Shown here: one piece after another, positions 32,287-43,586 of the stretch
How positions within the stretch are numbered: position 1 is the stretch's first letter
Layout: each line of letters begins with the position of its first letter
Assembly (NCBI GenBank): GCA_016508695.1
Contig: VNKQ01000003.1
Coordinates: 2,496,001 to 2,560,000 of the forward strand
DNA length: 64,000 nucleotides
Reading direction: 5' to 3'
Origin: Hyphodiscus hymeniophilus
Lineage: Eukaryota; Ascomycota; Leotiomycetes; Helotiales; Hyphodiscaceae
Notes under the pieces: model-generated
Told to the model about the DNA's origin: nothing
Databases searched by the model: none
Seen by the model: the letters and a program-made list of their open reading frames with translations, nothing else
Translations under genes and position numbers: made by a program

Positions 32287-33651
32287 TCAAGCTTTCACGT
32301 TGAGCTTCCATCCACTCCTAGCCACTCTTACCCCAGCGAATCCTAAGCCTGCCACAATGCCAGAAACGCCGCCAAATATCCACAGTCCGCGCCAGTCCAA
32401 AGGTTCGTTGACCCCAAGAACACTACCACCTCCCGGGCCCCCCGCGAGAACCCCAAAGGAGATCATCCCAAATCCCATGCCAATCCTTGTCCCGATCTTC
32501 GTTTTGTCTTTCGTCAACATGACGAAACAAACAGGAGGCAGGCCGATGAAGACCCCGCTGAAGAATCCAACGAGGATTGCAACGATAATAATCGCTGCCT
32601 CGGATTTTACTGCCATCATACATAAGATAAGAATACCCACAATACCACTTCCAGGAGCGATCAAGTTGAATGGGCCGGTCTTGTCAGAGAGCGCGTTTGG
32701 AAGAGTTCGACCGAAACAAGAGGCTGCATTGAAAATGGGCACCAAATAGAATGCCATGCTGGAGTCCGTAATTCGCTGACTCTCTGCGTAGTAGGAAAGA
32801 TAAAACAGAATAGTGTATAAGCCCATGAAGCCAATAAGGCTGGTGACTACAAACGCCATGTAGGGAACATCTGTGAACGCAGCCCAGTCGATGATGGCTC
32901 TCGCCTTTGGAGGCTTGAATCGCATCTTCATGACCGTAATAGAGATGAGCAGTGTGCCCAAAGCAATGAAGCCAATCACCCGGACAGACCAAGCAAATCC
33001 GATACGATCAAGGAGTCGGAAAAGGACGATAGGATAGATAACTCCGCCGAGTGAGGAACCTGCTGCAGCTAGCCCAACAGCCAGGCCGAGTCGAGTGTTG
33101 AAGTATGTAGGGAGGATGGCCACGGATGGTACGAAGAGACATCCTGCCCCTATTCCGACAACAAATCCTTGTGCAAGCAGCACCTGCCAGTAATTGTGGC
33201 ACAAGCTCAACATCATATGTCCAAACACAACTCCGAAGCTGCCAATAACCAGCAAGGTTCTGAGATAGCCTCTGTCGTAGATTGGCCCCGTAACACACCC
33301 AACTGTCAACACCATGTATGCTTGTATTGCGCCTATCCATGAGATGTCCGAAGACGATTTCGTAAAGAGCTCGCCGGACTCGTAGTAAGTTTGAAAGACC
33401 CCGAATGCGTTCAGAATCCCCCATGTATTGAAGAACAGCATTGCCGCTCCAAGGACATGAAGCCATGCCTGAAGTCCGCCATTTGGCACATCTGGTATTC
33501 CACCAGGCGTAGCAGTTGGCTGTGCAGTATTCGATGCGGGCGGTTGAGCTTCTGGGGGTGTACGAGTATCTGCGGATAGCTTTTCTACATCGGTGCCGCT
33601 CTGCCTGGTCTCGTCATTCGTTGAGGCGTCTTGACTTTTCTCATCATCCAT
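32287..33651 (-). CDS. MFS monocarboxylate-type transporter
   Basis: Intronless, 454 residues. A 55-residue polar N-terminus (DDEKSQDASTNDETRQ) precedes PNGGLQAWLHVLGAAMLFF, the usual start of fungal monocarboxylate-like MFS proteins, with NTWGILNAFGVFQTYYESG in helix 1. About twelve transmembrane segments can be followed, with IGAIQAYMVLTVGCVTGPIY (TM2), RLGLAVGLAAAGSSLGGVIY (TM5) and FGRTLPNALSDKTGPFN (loop 8-9). The family moves monocarboxylates or related small acids across the plasma membrane, but fungal members are diverse and the substrate here is unknown. It may be tied to a metabolic cluster, yet no biosynthetic enzymes flank it. Confidence 0.92.
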   Translation of the reverse strand: MDDEKSQDASTNDETRQSGTDVEKLSADTRTPPEAQPPASNTAQPTATPGGIPDVPNGGLQAWLHVLGAAMLFFNTWGILNAFGVFQTYYESGELFTKSSSDISWIGAIQAYMVLTVGCVTGPIYDRGYLRTLLVIGSFGVVFGHMMLSLCHNYWQVLLAQGFVVGIGAGCLFVPSVAILPTYFNTRLGLAVGLAAAGSSLGGVIYPIVLFRLLDRIGFAWSVRVIGFIALGTLLISITVMKMRFKPPKARAIIDWAAFTDVPYMAFVVTSLIGFMGLYTILFYLSYYAESQRITDSSMAFYLVPIFNAASCFGRTLPNALSDKTGPFNLIAPGSGIVGILILCMMAVKSEAAIIIVAILVGFFSGVFIGLPPVCFVMLTKDKTKIGTRIGMGFGMISFGVLAGGPGGGSVLGVNEPLDWRGLWIFGGVSGIVAGLGFAGVRVARSGWKLNVKA

Positions 33652-34059
33652 GTCTGTTGAGGATTAAAGGAGGTTATAGTAGTGGTGTCGTAGATGGGGA
33701 GGGTGTTTGAGTTGTGATTGAAGCCAAAAAGCACTTCGTTTGGCGAAAATGGTACTCGTATTCTCGCGAACCTGAACTGACTGAGGCACTCGCTAAGTTA
33801 CGGCTAAAAGACTCATCTTCGCAGAGGACGATCGATGGAGACGAATCTGAACAGTCGGTGCGGCGGATAAATTACATTATATACCTCGATGTCACTCCGT
33901 TAGGTAGAGAGAACAAGCTCGGTCGAGTCAAGCCGGACATATCGGCCGATTCTAATTTTGTCCTTGTAACACGCTCTTTTATGTCAAATCCGCGGACTTA
34001 ATATTATTGAGAAGGTTCGGGAGTTGGATAATTTGCTTTTTTAACTGTTGTTTTTTTAA
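33652..34059. other. Intergenic region, transporter promoter side
   Basis: 400 bp with no gene seen. It ends in a T7 run at 34051-34057 that borders the inverted-repeat element. Confidence 0.4.
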
Positions 34060-34100
34060 GGGACGGGCTATAACAACTTGCCTCCCGGCTAAAACAACTT
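34060..34100 (+). repeat. Left terminal inverted repeat (41 bp)
   Basis: Perfect reverse complement of 34726-34766. It contains two related GCTA(T/A)AACAACTT-like motifs, 20 bp apart, which could be transposase sites. Confidence 0.9.
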
Positions 34101-34725
34101 GGTTAACCCTACCCATAGGTGTACATCTAGGAAGCTTCCCCCACTATACTAATTTGTATGCGCGCAAGAGCGTGCGATATGTACTATTATACTAACTCAT
34201 TATAATCCGGATCTAACTTATACTCCCCATCTTGGGTATAACCCTTGAAAGGTTCTACTACTATAACTTCAACTTCCTATACTACTTGCCTTTGTAATAT
34301 ATCTCCTATAATTATCGCTACGTCTTTAAGGCAATCGTCTTTATATATAGAAGAAATCCCCCCTATATAACCCCGCTCCCTTCGCGTACCTACTTTATAT
34401 TAATCGATGTATCCTTCCGCTATCCGCGCTATTACTAGGGTAATAGAACTCACTCTATTTAGGCCTGAATAGACTACAAAAACTTGCTCGACTAGTGACC
34501 TAGGTCGCTTAAGGATTGCGGGGGCTAAGGAGGGAAGTTCGAAGACTAAGGGTAGTCGTCGCGTACTCGATTCCGCAACACGTGATACTCCTCCTAGTGC
34601 ACCGCGGGGTCTACCTTTCTCTCGAATAATGAGGATATATTAATGTTTGGTAAGGTACATAGTTTAGCCTTGCTTGCGTATACAAATTACTATGGCTAAG
34701 CGAGGGTGTTAGGTGTACCCCCGAA

Positions 34726-34766
34726 AAGTTGTTTTAGCCGGGAGGCAAGTTGTTATAGCCCGTCCC
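34726..34766 (-). repeat. Right terminal inverted repeat (41 bp)
   Basis: Perfect reverse complement of 34060-34100; ends in CCCGTCCC followed by a T7 run. Confidence 0.9.
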
Positions 34767-35135
34767 TTTTTTTACTGAAGAAGAACAACGCTATCTCTTA
34801 CTCGTCGTACAATTGGTCGTTGGATCCAAGCCGTTCCCGTGAGTGAAATTGTAAAGTCTACGTCCTAACAGCCTCGCAGGTCTTAATAAATTGAATTCAT
34901 TTCCCAACTTCCCAAGATTATACGTTTCGAAAGTAGCATTGGCTGGCGAGAGGAAATCTCCATGTTTATCCATATCGTTGCCTATGGTTGAGCTACCTTG
35001 CCCGATCACGGATTCTGGAGAGGATCATGTGATGGAATACACATCGATGCGAACTAAGGCAGTCACAGCACATGGCTGGCAATCATTCGAGCATGATTTC
35101 GAGTTAATTGATATTGCACAGGAAACGTAAGCCGT
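34767..35135. other. Intergenic region
   Basis: 370 bp between the inverted-repeat element and the lysozyme-like gene 3' end. No gene recognised. Confidence 0.4.
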
Positions 35136-35922
35136 CTAGCACAAATCGCCTCCACTACAGCTACCCTGGCAATTGTATGTCCCGATCCAACTCTCATCCC
35201 CATATACATCCTGTCCAGTGAACCATCCGTTCAAAGTCTCCTGCAGGTAGTCCAGATTTTGAGGTTCCCCATTACTCTGACCCTCTGATGAGCATGGATA
35301 ACCCTGCGTAAGTCCCTTATTACCGTTCAAACCAGAACCAGCAGTGAACCATCCATTGTAGCTTCCAATAGCTTTGATGGCGTTGTTGTTGCTGGCAGCA
35401 AGCTGAGATTGAAGATAATTGGCGCCGGCATTAACATTATCTTGAATAGAGTCCGTGCAGACACCATTGGGGTAATTTTCGCAAGAAACCTGCATCAATC
35501 CAGGTGTAGGGCCACCAGCATTTGCATTGCAGGAAGATTCTTGCATGGAAATGAAGGCCAATATGGTAGGATCAATTCCATGACTATCTCCAGCCGACTG
35601 AAAGTAGGAGTCATACTGTTCGCATGCACTTCCCGCATTGGCGTAGAATTCGGGACGATCGATATGGTAGAGACTGGTGAAGTCGAGAAAAGGCGGATCC
35701 CAACCGTCGCTGGTCAAGCCTGTGTTGAACCAGTCCTCGGAGCTTGACCACTTAGCATTTTCCGACAACTGGATGAGAAACTCACCCATTGGGACCAGAT
35801 CCCGGAGTTACATCTTCAGTTGCGCCTTGAGCATTGGGGTTTGTACCCAGGCCAGGATCAGAACTTTGAGCATGAGCAAGACTGATGGCTGCTAAGATAG
35901 TAACAGAGGTAAATCGAGCCAT
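35136..35922 (-). CDS. Secreted lysozyme-like / lytic transglycosylase (SLT) protein
   Basis: Two exons, 35922-35786 and 35742-35136, give 247 residues. MARFTSVTILAAISLAHAQ is a clear signal peptide. A short Gly/Asn linker leads across a 43-bp intron (GTGAGT, branch GCTAAG) to GSEDWFNTGLTSDGWDPPF. The catalytic core is AFISMQESSCNANAGGPTPG then LMQVSCENYPNG: the Glu of MQESS and the GLMQ motif are the SLT/goose-lysozyme signature. NVNAGANYLQSQL and IGSYNGWF complete the fold. Eight or more cysteines and the end NCQGSCSGGDLC suggest a disulfide-stabilised secreted enzyme. The likely target is bacterial peptidoglycan, since fungal walls lack it. Activity is inferred from the intact motif. Confidence 0.85.
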
Positions 35923-37394
35923 CTTGAAGTAATGGATGGCAAAGGCAAATGCAATATAGAAAGAGGAGAATGATCAGCTTCTATACCTGAATACCTGTAC
36001 TGAAGCAACTAGCCCCGATGCTTCCTTCGCCGCTCGATATATGCTAAGGGGGCGGGACGAGACTACGAGAACCTACCACGTACGTAACAATCCTCCAACC
36101 GGCTATTATGGATGATTCCTTCAATGATTCAAGAGAGTAGCCAGAGCAGTGATACGATGTCACGTAGCTTGATTTCGTGGAGTGGACTGCCGATCTACCA
36201 ACGTTTGTGGAAGGTTGCCCGCAATAGAGTACTTGAGCCGGGGATCTGCAATACACCGGCGCTATCGTATATGCGTCCACCTACTGCATTCCACTTGATG
36301 CGCAATAAATCTGACAAGCTCATTCACATGTTTTACAAACGAATTCCTCTTTCATCAAGAGAGTTGTTACAACATCACCCCAAAAACAACAACAGCACAT
36401 CATCAAGCGCACAGCATTTAGAGATAAGGTTGCAAGACAGACGCCATTGCGGAAGACACACTAAAGAAATAGATGAATGAAGATCGCTCGAAGGTGATGA
36501 AACATAGATCAGGATCGCTAATAAGCGATGATCCAGCAGAAACGAGAGAAAGCAACTGCCAGCAGAAGTTTCGCACCGTTATGTGTGAAAAGGTCAATAG
36601 ACGACGGGATCAGAGCGTTTTCTGGAGGCGGCTGGTCGTAGGACGATAGCAGCCACAGGGGTAGGGGTGCCGAGAGCAGGAGTTTCAAGTTGATTGGCGT
36701 AGCAGCTCTCGTATACCACCTCCCCTATGACCAAGTTGTTGTTCCCCGGTCTGATTGATCTTTAGTCATAGTAGTAGTAGACTGATTGTTCGGCCGGAAG
36801 TCGCGCTGAGTGACCGCATTAGGGTAAAGCCAAGCAGAGTGAACCTGAAGTTGCTTTGTTGCTGAGGAGCGGCGTTGCTTGGTGTATATGCAGGAACGAC
36901 TACTGGCCGCCGGTTGCATAGAATCTGTGTACGTAGCTCAAGCCCAGGATGTAACTTGAGTGACCTTTATAATAACATACTCGTTGGCTCTATCGGAGAA
37001 TGCGAAGCGGCAGATGTTTTCGCATTTCCATTCAAGGTAAGCATTCTCCTTATCAAACCCTGGAAAGAAGGAGAGGCGCATTCTCTATTGTGTGATATCT
37101 TTTATTTTTATTTAAAGAAGTGGAGTTGGGCGAAGGAAACGCAACAAAGCAGACGCGATAGGCAAGTTAAGGTATGTGGGTCGAAACGTGACCTCGCACG
37201 CTAGTACGAATTAGGCTGAATAGCGATTTGGTCTTTATCAAACCGTGGAAGGTCACCGGCGTAAGGTATTTGAGCCAGAGTTCTGCAATACTCTGGGGGG
37301 CCTTTATCTGTAATTCAACGGCCTCCTACGGTCCTACCCCTCGCACCAGCTCTGCAAACACTCGTACTTACCTACCTTACCTTAAGTACCTGCC
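35923..37394. other. Gene-poor region
   Basis: 1.5 kb with only short frames. I see no family motif or repeat with clear ends. Confidence 0.4.
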
Positions 37395-38682
37395 TTACTC
37401 GGAAGCACAGTCGAAGGAGCAGACGAGGATCCTGATCCTACCAACATGGACTATTCCAACAGGTTGCACGCTTCCGCCGATCATTGTAGCTGGGGTCATT
37501 GGACAGGTCTTCCAAAGGATCATCGTTGTCGATAAATCGCGATTCACTCCCTTCGGAGAAGACGTTATGGTCCCAAGGGCCAATGATGCGGCCTGTCAGT
37601 GGTCCTTCAGCGATTCTTGCACCCAGACTGCGATGTTGTGCATGGTAGGCCGGAGACGCCGAGAGGCGATTGTTGGCGCGTGTCTCTGGCTATCGTGGGG
37701 TAGCCGGCCATCGTTGTAATGCGATAGTTGCGGTAATTGCCAGCCGTGGACGCCGTGTCATTGTATTCGTGGCGAGGAAAAGTCAGCGAGTCATCGTAGC
37801 GTCGACGATTGCGGTAATTGTCGCGAGAAGATCGCAGGCCATCATCATAGCATTGACGGCTGCGTTCGCCATCGCGTATGCCTTGTGGTCCATGGAAACC
37901 ATCTCGCTCGCGATATATGTGGAGATCACGCCAGCGTTTATAGTTGGCTGGCTCGCATATGGGAGTGGGAGAGCGGGTTGAGCAGTGTTGGCGATTTGGA
38001 AGTGTGAATTGGGCGTATTTGATAACTGCGCTTTCATGGCCAAGTTTTGCATATAGCCTGGCCTTAATCCGGCCTTGATCATGAAACTCGAGTTCGCTAC
38101 GGTGTAAGTCAGCAGGTGATTCATGTTTGGACTCGATAACTAACGGTTGGCTTGCAGCTTCTGAGCATTCCGAGCAGCATGCTCGTCAGTATAGGGATGT
38201 GAGCATTGGAGTCGGAATAATCAAAAAAGTTCTTTCGACTTGAGCCAATTGCGTAACTGCCCTGGGTGAGCAGAGAATTCGGGTCCGTCCTGGCCCTGAC
38301 CTTGCCCTTGCCTTATCTGCATCTAAGCAGCAGATGACCTTGCTGGTGTACACGTTCTGCAGTCATCATAAAAAGGAGCTTGGGACTGTCGTCAATCATG
38401 TGCATCGGTTGAGCATTAGTCTGGTTCTTAATGCCGATATTGCATTGAGGACAGCCTAGAAGGGTTCCTTCGAAGTCTGCCCACACAGTCTTTGAGCTGA
38501 TGGCTTTGTGCGTCGCAGTTACCACAGCTTTGATGCTTCTTTAGCTGCTCGAGTCGTTGTTTTGAAACAAGACCAAATTGCTGCTGGCCGTATGCTTTTG
38601 GTGTAGGGTATGGTGGTGGCGATGGCGGTGGCAGGTTTGCTTGACTGTAAGCCGGTTGGCCGTAGCCACCATTGGATGCCAT
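37395..38682 (-). pseudogene. Degenerate zinc-knuckle, Arg/Tyr-rich protein gene
   Basis: The minus strand reads like protein but jumps between frames. MASNGGYGQPAYSQANL and a Pro-rich stretch lead to SKQRLEQLKKHQSCGNCD and SHQLKDC. In the next frame come WADFEGTLLGCPQCN, then PEFSAHPGQLRNWLKSKEL. Further down one frame gives RSSRDNYRNRRRYDDSL with YNDTASTAGNYRNYR, and another gives FIDNDDPLEDLSNDPSYND. This CxxC..C then GCPxCN order recalls fungal proteins with paired zinc knuckles and a disordered basic tail. Some jumps may be introns, but at KDC/WADF (near 38480) the frames abut and no intron fits, so a frameshift is more likely. Function unknown. Boundaries are approximate. Confidence 0.4.
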
Positions 38683-38735
38683 TTTCTGATGACTTGTGGT
38701 GTCAGGTTTTGTTTCGATATGTGGGAGCATTTCAA

Positions 38736-39092
38736 AGTTGCGAACTTGAAGTTAATATTAAAAGCGCGATTTTTGAGTCATGTGATCACAGCCACCAGGA
38801 CGGGGTGCAAACCAATGCGGTGTTGGGTCGAGCCCTTTGAAGGACCAGTAGACTAATGCAGGATTAATGGCTTCAATAACACTACCTCATGACTCTTTAT
38901 TACCGTACCTGCATGGCTCTTCTATCTAATACAGTCCTGGTCAAAGAACCAATACTACCGTAGCACACTCACCGACATGATGGAACTGATGAATGGCATC
39001 TAAGGTAGGTAGATGTGTTTGGACATGAACCTATGTATAAAAGGTAGATCTACGTACAGATGTTTGCAGTAGGCCCTAACTGTTTCTGGTTC
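38736..39092. other. Intergenic region
   Basis: 350 bp upstream of the zinc-knuckle remnant and downstream of the dehydrogenase. No gene seen. Bases 38995-39060 hold repeats of the GTAGGTAGAT and GTAGATCTACGTA type. Confidence 0.4.
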
Positions 39093-40136
39093 TCAAAGGT
39101 ACGGCTTTCCTTCGGTGTGAGAGATAAAGATGCCTGCATAACCACCGTCAATAGTAGCCTTGTGTAGAAGAGCTAAGACGGATTTGACACTGTCTTCTGT
39201 CTTCGCAGGTCCTTGAAAGGTGGGTGAATATCTCTTAAACCTCTCAAACATAGCCATACCTAACTTCCCATCCTCCTCGGTTTCTATGATAACATTAGCA
39301 AAAGTATACCCTCGAAGTTATCGACACTACTACACACCAGTTTGAAGACTGCCGGTATCTACAGCACCAGGGCATATAGATATGACGAGGACGCCTTTCT
39401 CACGGTACAAGGCGCTGAACTTGGCTACGGCCATGTTAAGAGCTGCCTTGCTCATTGAATAAGGTGTGGCTTGGAATATATCGCCCTTGAGTGTCATCTC
39501 AGGGTCTGATATACCCGTGGAGATTGCAATCACTTTCTTGGCCCGACCTTTCAAAATCAAAGGCATGAAAATATTGAATAGATGGACGGGGCCAATGGTA
39601 TTGACACGATAGTGCTCAATCAAATCTTCTTCAAGAGCTTTTGGATCCTTGCTCCTGTGGAAGTGTTAATGCCCTACCAACTATACCAGGGATATTTGTT
39701 GCTCCGCCGAAAACTTACAGAGTATCAAAGCCAACCAAAGCAGTCTTGGCTTGAAGTGCGGCATTGGCTATGATATAATCAAGGGTGCCATTTGTGTTGT
39801 CAGAAACATACTCAGCTGCCTTCTAAAAAAAAGTTCATTCAATTTCGACCTCTATTTTATTAACCATTCATTAGCCTACCTTCAATGCCTCAGAGTCTGT
39901 GGTGTCGGCTTGAACAATATGGATGTTCTTCCGGCCTAGTTCAGCAGCAACCTTAGACTCGACGGCTGCTTTGTTGCGGACGAGCCCAAAAATAGTATTG
40001 GCTGGGTTTTCAGAGAGCTGGCGGACGAATTCGAACTAGACAATGAATTTTTTATCAGTTACGAGTCTTGTAATGAAGTACAACGAGAACATACGCCAAC
40101 GCCACGAGAGACTCCAATGATCACGTAGGAAGACAT
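39093..40136 (-). CDS. Short-chain dehydrogenase/reductase (SDR), C-factor/sniffer-like
   Basis: Five exons, 40136-40095, 40035-39880, 39822-39719, 39654-39338 and 39283-39093, encode 269 residues. MSSYVIIGVSRGVG|FEFVRQL is the NAD(P)-binding TGxxxGxG-type loop, split by a 59-bp intron. HIVQADTTDSEALK follows, then LDYIIANAAL (NNAG equivalent), VNTIGPVHLFNIF, KVIAISTGISD, and the catalytic YSMSKAA (YxxxK). After that come ICPGAVDTGSLQT and the last exon FKRYSPTFQGPAKTEDSV, ending in HTEGKPYL. The order matches cytosolic sniffer/C-factor SDRs, thought to reduce carbonyl compounds. Substrate unknown. All exon phases agree and no lesion is visible, in contrast to its neighbours. Confidence 0.9.
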
Positions 40137-40654
40137 TGGAATTTGGAGTAGAAATTCTTATAGTTCTTGAAATTGTGGTTGATCGTAGAATGATGTGAAG
40201 ACGTCGTTCTAAGAGTCAACAAACCCAGAAAAGAAGCAAAATCGCCTGTATTTATATTGATTGGGATCCATCTTTAGACCCTCGTTCTCTCACATATCGA
40301 TTTCAAACCTGCTCTATTTGGTTACGATGGTAAAGGGATTGTACATACCTACATTCTCTAAACCCGGGGCCCACTTTAAACTGCCAAGACACAGAAAAGT
40401 TGCCATTTTTCTGAATGCGGAAGATCAGCCAGAATTAGAAATCAGAAATGCGGGGTTGGTCGTCTTGATAGGGCTTAGGTACCTTACCTACCTTAGTTAC
40501 CTTAGTTCGATGATCACACCGATCCCGTCTCTACCACCAGACCCTGTGCAGCGCATTTGTTATCTCCACGCCAAAAGAGATAACTGGCAACTTTTTTGTA
40601 GATGCTTAACAATTCTCGAATTACACAGTCAAGATATTGCAGAGAGTATTCAAA
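40137..40654. other. Intergenic region left of the copia element
   Basis: 500 bp with no convincing gene. It includes a short ACCTTA(C)CTACCTTAG tandem near 40480-40510. Confidence 0.4.
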
Positions 40655-40659
40655 GGTGC

Positions 40660-40826
40660 TATTTGGACCACTTTCTAGCCTAATCTAGACTAGTGCGTCA
40701 CGTGCACCGCCAACTGGAGTAGCTTGGTTCTATCTCTATAGAATAGCTTCTTCCCTTAGACATTAATAATATTACTACGAATACTCATGTAATTATAGTA
40801 CTATAATAACCGAAGTGCTACTAATA
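40660..40826 (+). repeat. Copia 5' LTR (167 bp)
   Basis: Pairs with 47051-47217 over its whole length. Differences are almost all C/T and G/A. It starts TATTTGGACC, where the undegraded family copy at 61604-61784 starts TGTTTGGACC, so the terminal TG has mutated to TA. It ends GCTACTAATA (from GCTACCAACA). Confidence 0.88.
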
Positions 40827-43180
40827 CTAATTAGTAATTACAGATTAGGAGACAGTCCTATATTTAAAGAGAAAAGGAGATTTAGTACTTATAACTAAGG
40901 CCTATAAGAGTTCGACTTAACTATACGTCTCTACCTCGTTTTACTAGAGAAAATCGTACGAAATTAAGGCCTTTACTTTAAAGGTTTGACTTGACTCGTA
41001 TAAAGTATTTAAGGAATTAAGTACCTTGATTCTACGTCTAAAACGTATTCTCACACTCAAAAAAAAAACCACCGAATAATAACCCCTCCTTCGCCCACGA
41101 TTTCTATACCTTCGACTACGAACTCTATACCTATAAATACTCCGAATTAGATTAATAAAAGCTCGGAAGAACCCTAGTACTAGAAGGTATAAGAATATCT
41201 CTTGCGAAACCTGTTTATATTTATTACTCCTTATAAATAGGTTACTAAATTATATCGGGTCCCTCTAAAGTAACTATTATAGTTACTATTCTACTCTTCT
41301 AAGGTCTAGTACTTACTAATATTAAGCTCTAATTTATCTTTTAATACTATAAACCACGATCTATTATAACTTTCGTAATAGTAAGAGAGAATACTAGTAA
41401 AGAGGGAGGGAATACTAATAAAGATAGAGACCTATATATTGATTACTAGGGTAAAAAATTCGATATTACGAAGGCAAACTAAGACGAACGTAATAAGTAT
41501 ATTAAATTCAAGGAATAGTAATATAAGAACCCCCTTTAAGGATTATTACCCCTAGAATGCGACGACCTCTAAGACTAATATTAAGACGATTTTAAGGGTT
41601 AGATAATTATATATTTTAAGAAAATTAATAGCTATACTACCTATTACTTACAAAAAACCCTTTAACGATAAGGAGTATAAGTTAAGGTTAATAAATTATT
41701 TTTACTCTACAATACCTTATTTAATACCTTATAGGAAGAATAACCTTCTAAATAACTAGAGGTTAAAATCTTAACTTAAGAATTTAACTCAGATTTAGTA
41801 AATTAGTTTAAGGAGAACCTACGAAATAAGCGACGAATTACTTATAGTATTCCCTCGATTTCTTCCTTAAACCTTTTATTACTTACTTTATTACTTATTA
41901 TACTAGGTACTTAAAGAACGAACCCTATACTACTTATATAACTACTTTTATTACCTCCTCCTCCTTATATAAACTAGGGAGGAGTATAACTACTTTTAAG
42001 CTATAGATTACTAATATAGCGATAATCGCTTAAACTAGAACGCGATTCTTCGAGAGAGATTATTAACCTAGCTAAGTTAGTACTAGAATACTTAAAGTAT
42101 AGAGGTTAAGGAGACGATTTTAATTACTATATTATAGTCTTTAGTAACGCTTATAATTAACTTAGTATTTACGACGATAAAATTAAGTATAAGGCCTATT
42201 CGATCGCATTAAAGGAATAAGCACTTAATTACTACTTAACTAGTCTTATAATTAACTTATACTATTATACAACTTTTAATAAACTTTATTTCGTAATAAG
42301 TACTTATTTCGAGACCCCCGAATATTATTAAAATTAGTTAAATAAGTAAAACGCTATATACCTAAAAGTAATTATAGCGGACGAGAAGAACATAAGCAAA
42401 TCGATATAAGACTACCTACGATTACTCCTAATAAACATACGGAATATTTAACTAGGTCTCGATTACAAATTCTATAACAATATAGTAATACGAAACAATA
42501 TTATTAAGGCTTATTAGGGAGTTATAACTTGCGAATATACTTGTTTTAAACTTATAAACGCGATTCTAGCCCTTATTAACGATCTATACTCTTTAATTAA
42601 TACGTATAAAAAGACTTATCCCTTAGGACTTACTTTTTTAGCTTTCTTTACTAATCGATAGTATTATCGCGATTATAATCGGTTCCCTTAAAATCCTCGA
42701 TTCTAACGACCTCGATTTCCTTAAGCTTCTTATACTTACTATAATAATAAGCCACGTAATAAGAAGTGTTTCGTATATAAAAAAGAAGGTTATTAGTCTA
42801 CTAAGTATACTAAAGAAGAGAGAGAAGAATCGTTTAAGACGTTCTATAACAAATTCGATAATAAACTCGATTAACGAGCTTACTAATATATTATTAATTA
42901 TAAAGGTATAGAGAATTTAAAAGAGAAGAGTAAAGAATATAATAATATTATCGAATACTTAGAGGAATAAGTCGATTAGTTCTTTACGAAATATAATACA
43001 AATAACGATAGCGAGACCTAGCTTATAAGCACGGTAAATAACCTTATAAACCTTATAACTTAGTATATACTTACGGGTTTAATTCCCTTGATTTCCCTAT
43101 CCGCAACTAACCTATTTACTTACGCAACTAGTTCTAGGTATACTATAGACAAGTTTTATAAAATTATAATTAATACTATA

Positions 43181-43586
43181 TGTTACAAGACACGTGACAG
43201 CTCGTGGCCTGAGGCTCGACAACTAGGTTGTAAGAGAACCACAAGTAGAGATCACGGGAGCAGAGAGCTACTTCGCATCACGTAATGGAGTCTTGTAAGC
43301 GAGGACTCCCCGACTATTCAGGGACTCCTGCTATAGAAGACTCCGGACTCCTTGGGATAGGGACTCTAGACTCCCTAGCCCGGGACTCTAGGGCAACGAA
43401 GGTTCTATATAAGCAGTAGTATTTCCTTAGTAGATAGAAGCTTCGTGCTTAACTCAAATATAGTATCTTTATACTATACTTAGTAACTACAAAGGTTATA
43501 CTCACCTTGACCACGATAGCTTCCCTAACTACCCAACCCAACCTAATTGCCCACGAGACCAATACCAGGTAGCGAGGTTTGTTACA
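43181..43586 (+). repeat. Solo LTR of a different family, nested in the copia element
   Basis: 406 bp starting TGTTACAAGACACGTGACAG and ending GAGGTTTGTTACA, with canonical TG..CA ends. Flanks are CTATA and CTAGA, a 5-bp target duplication with one mismatch. Base composition is balanced and GC-normal, unlike the AT-rich host. It contains repeated GGACTC motifs and a TATATAAGCAG promoter-like box near 43410. Confidence 0.85.

Larger units (their letters stand above)
34060..34766. mobile_element. Short DNA transposon (MITE-like) with 41-bp terminal inverted repeats
   Basis: The first 41 bases (34060-34100, starting GGGACGGGCTATAAC) are the exact reverse complement of the last 41 (34726-34766). 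The interior is about 620 bp, AT-rich, with no ORF of note, so it is non-autonomous. T7A runs flank both sides (34051-34058 and 34767-34774), which may be a target duplication, but the run makes its length unclear (2-8 bp). The superfamily is not recognised. The perfect ends with a degraded-looking interior suggest either recent mobilisation or selective survival of the ends. Confidence 0.85.

Noticed and set aside
36725..37204. Short frames between the lysozyme-like gene and the zinc-knuckle remnant
   Set aside because: No motif, no splice support, composition like intergenic DNA.
32287..40136. Secondary-metabolite cluster around the MFS transporter and the SDR
   Set aside because: No polyketide, peptide synthetase, terpene or P450 gene is present, and the two genes are 5 kb apart with a mobile element between.
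43088..43285. Small ORF inside the copia element
   Set aside because: It crosses the boundary between degraded copia sequence and the nested LTR, so it cannot be an old gene of either.
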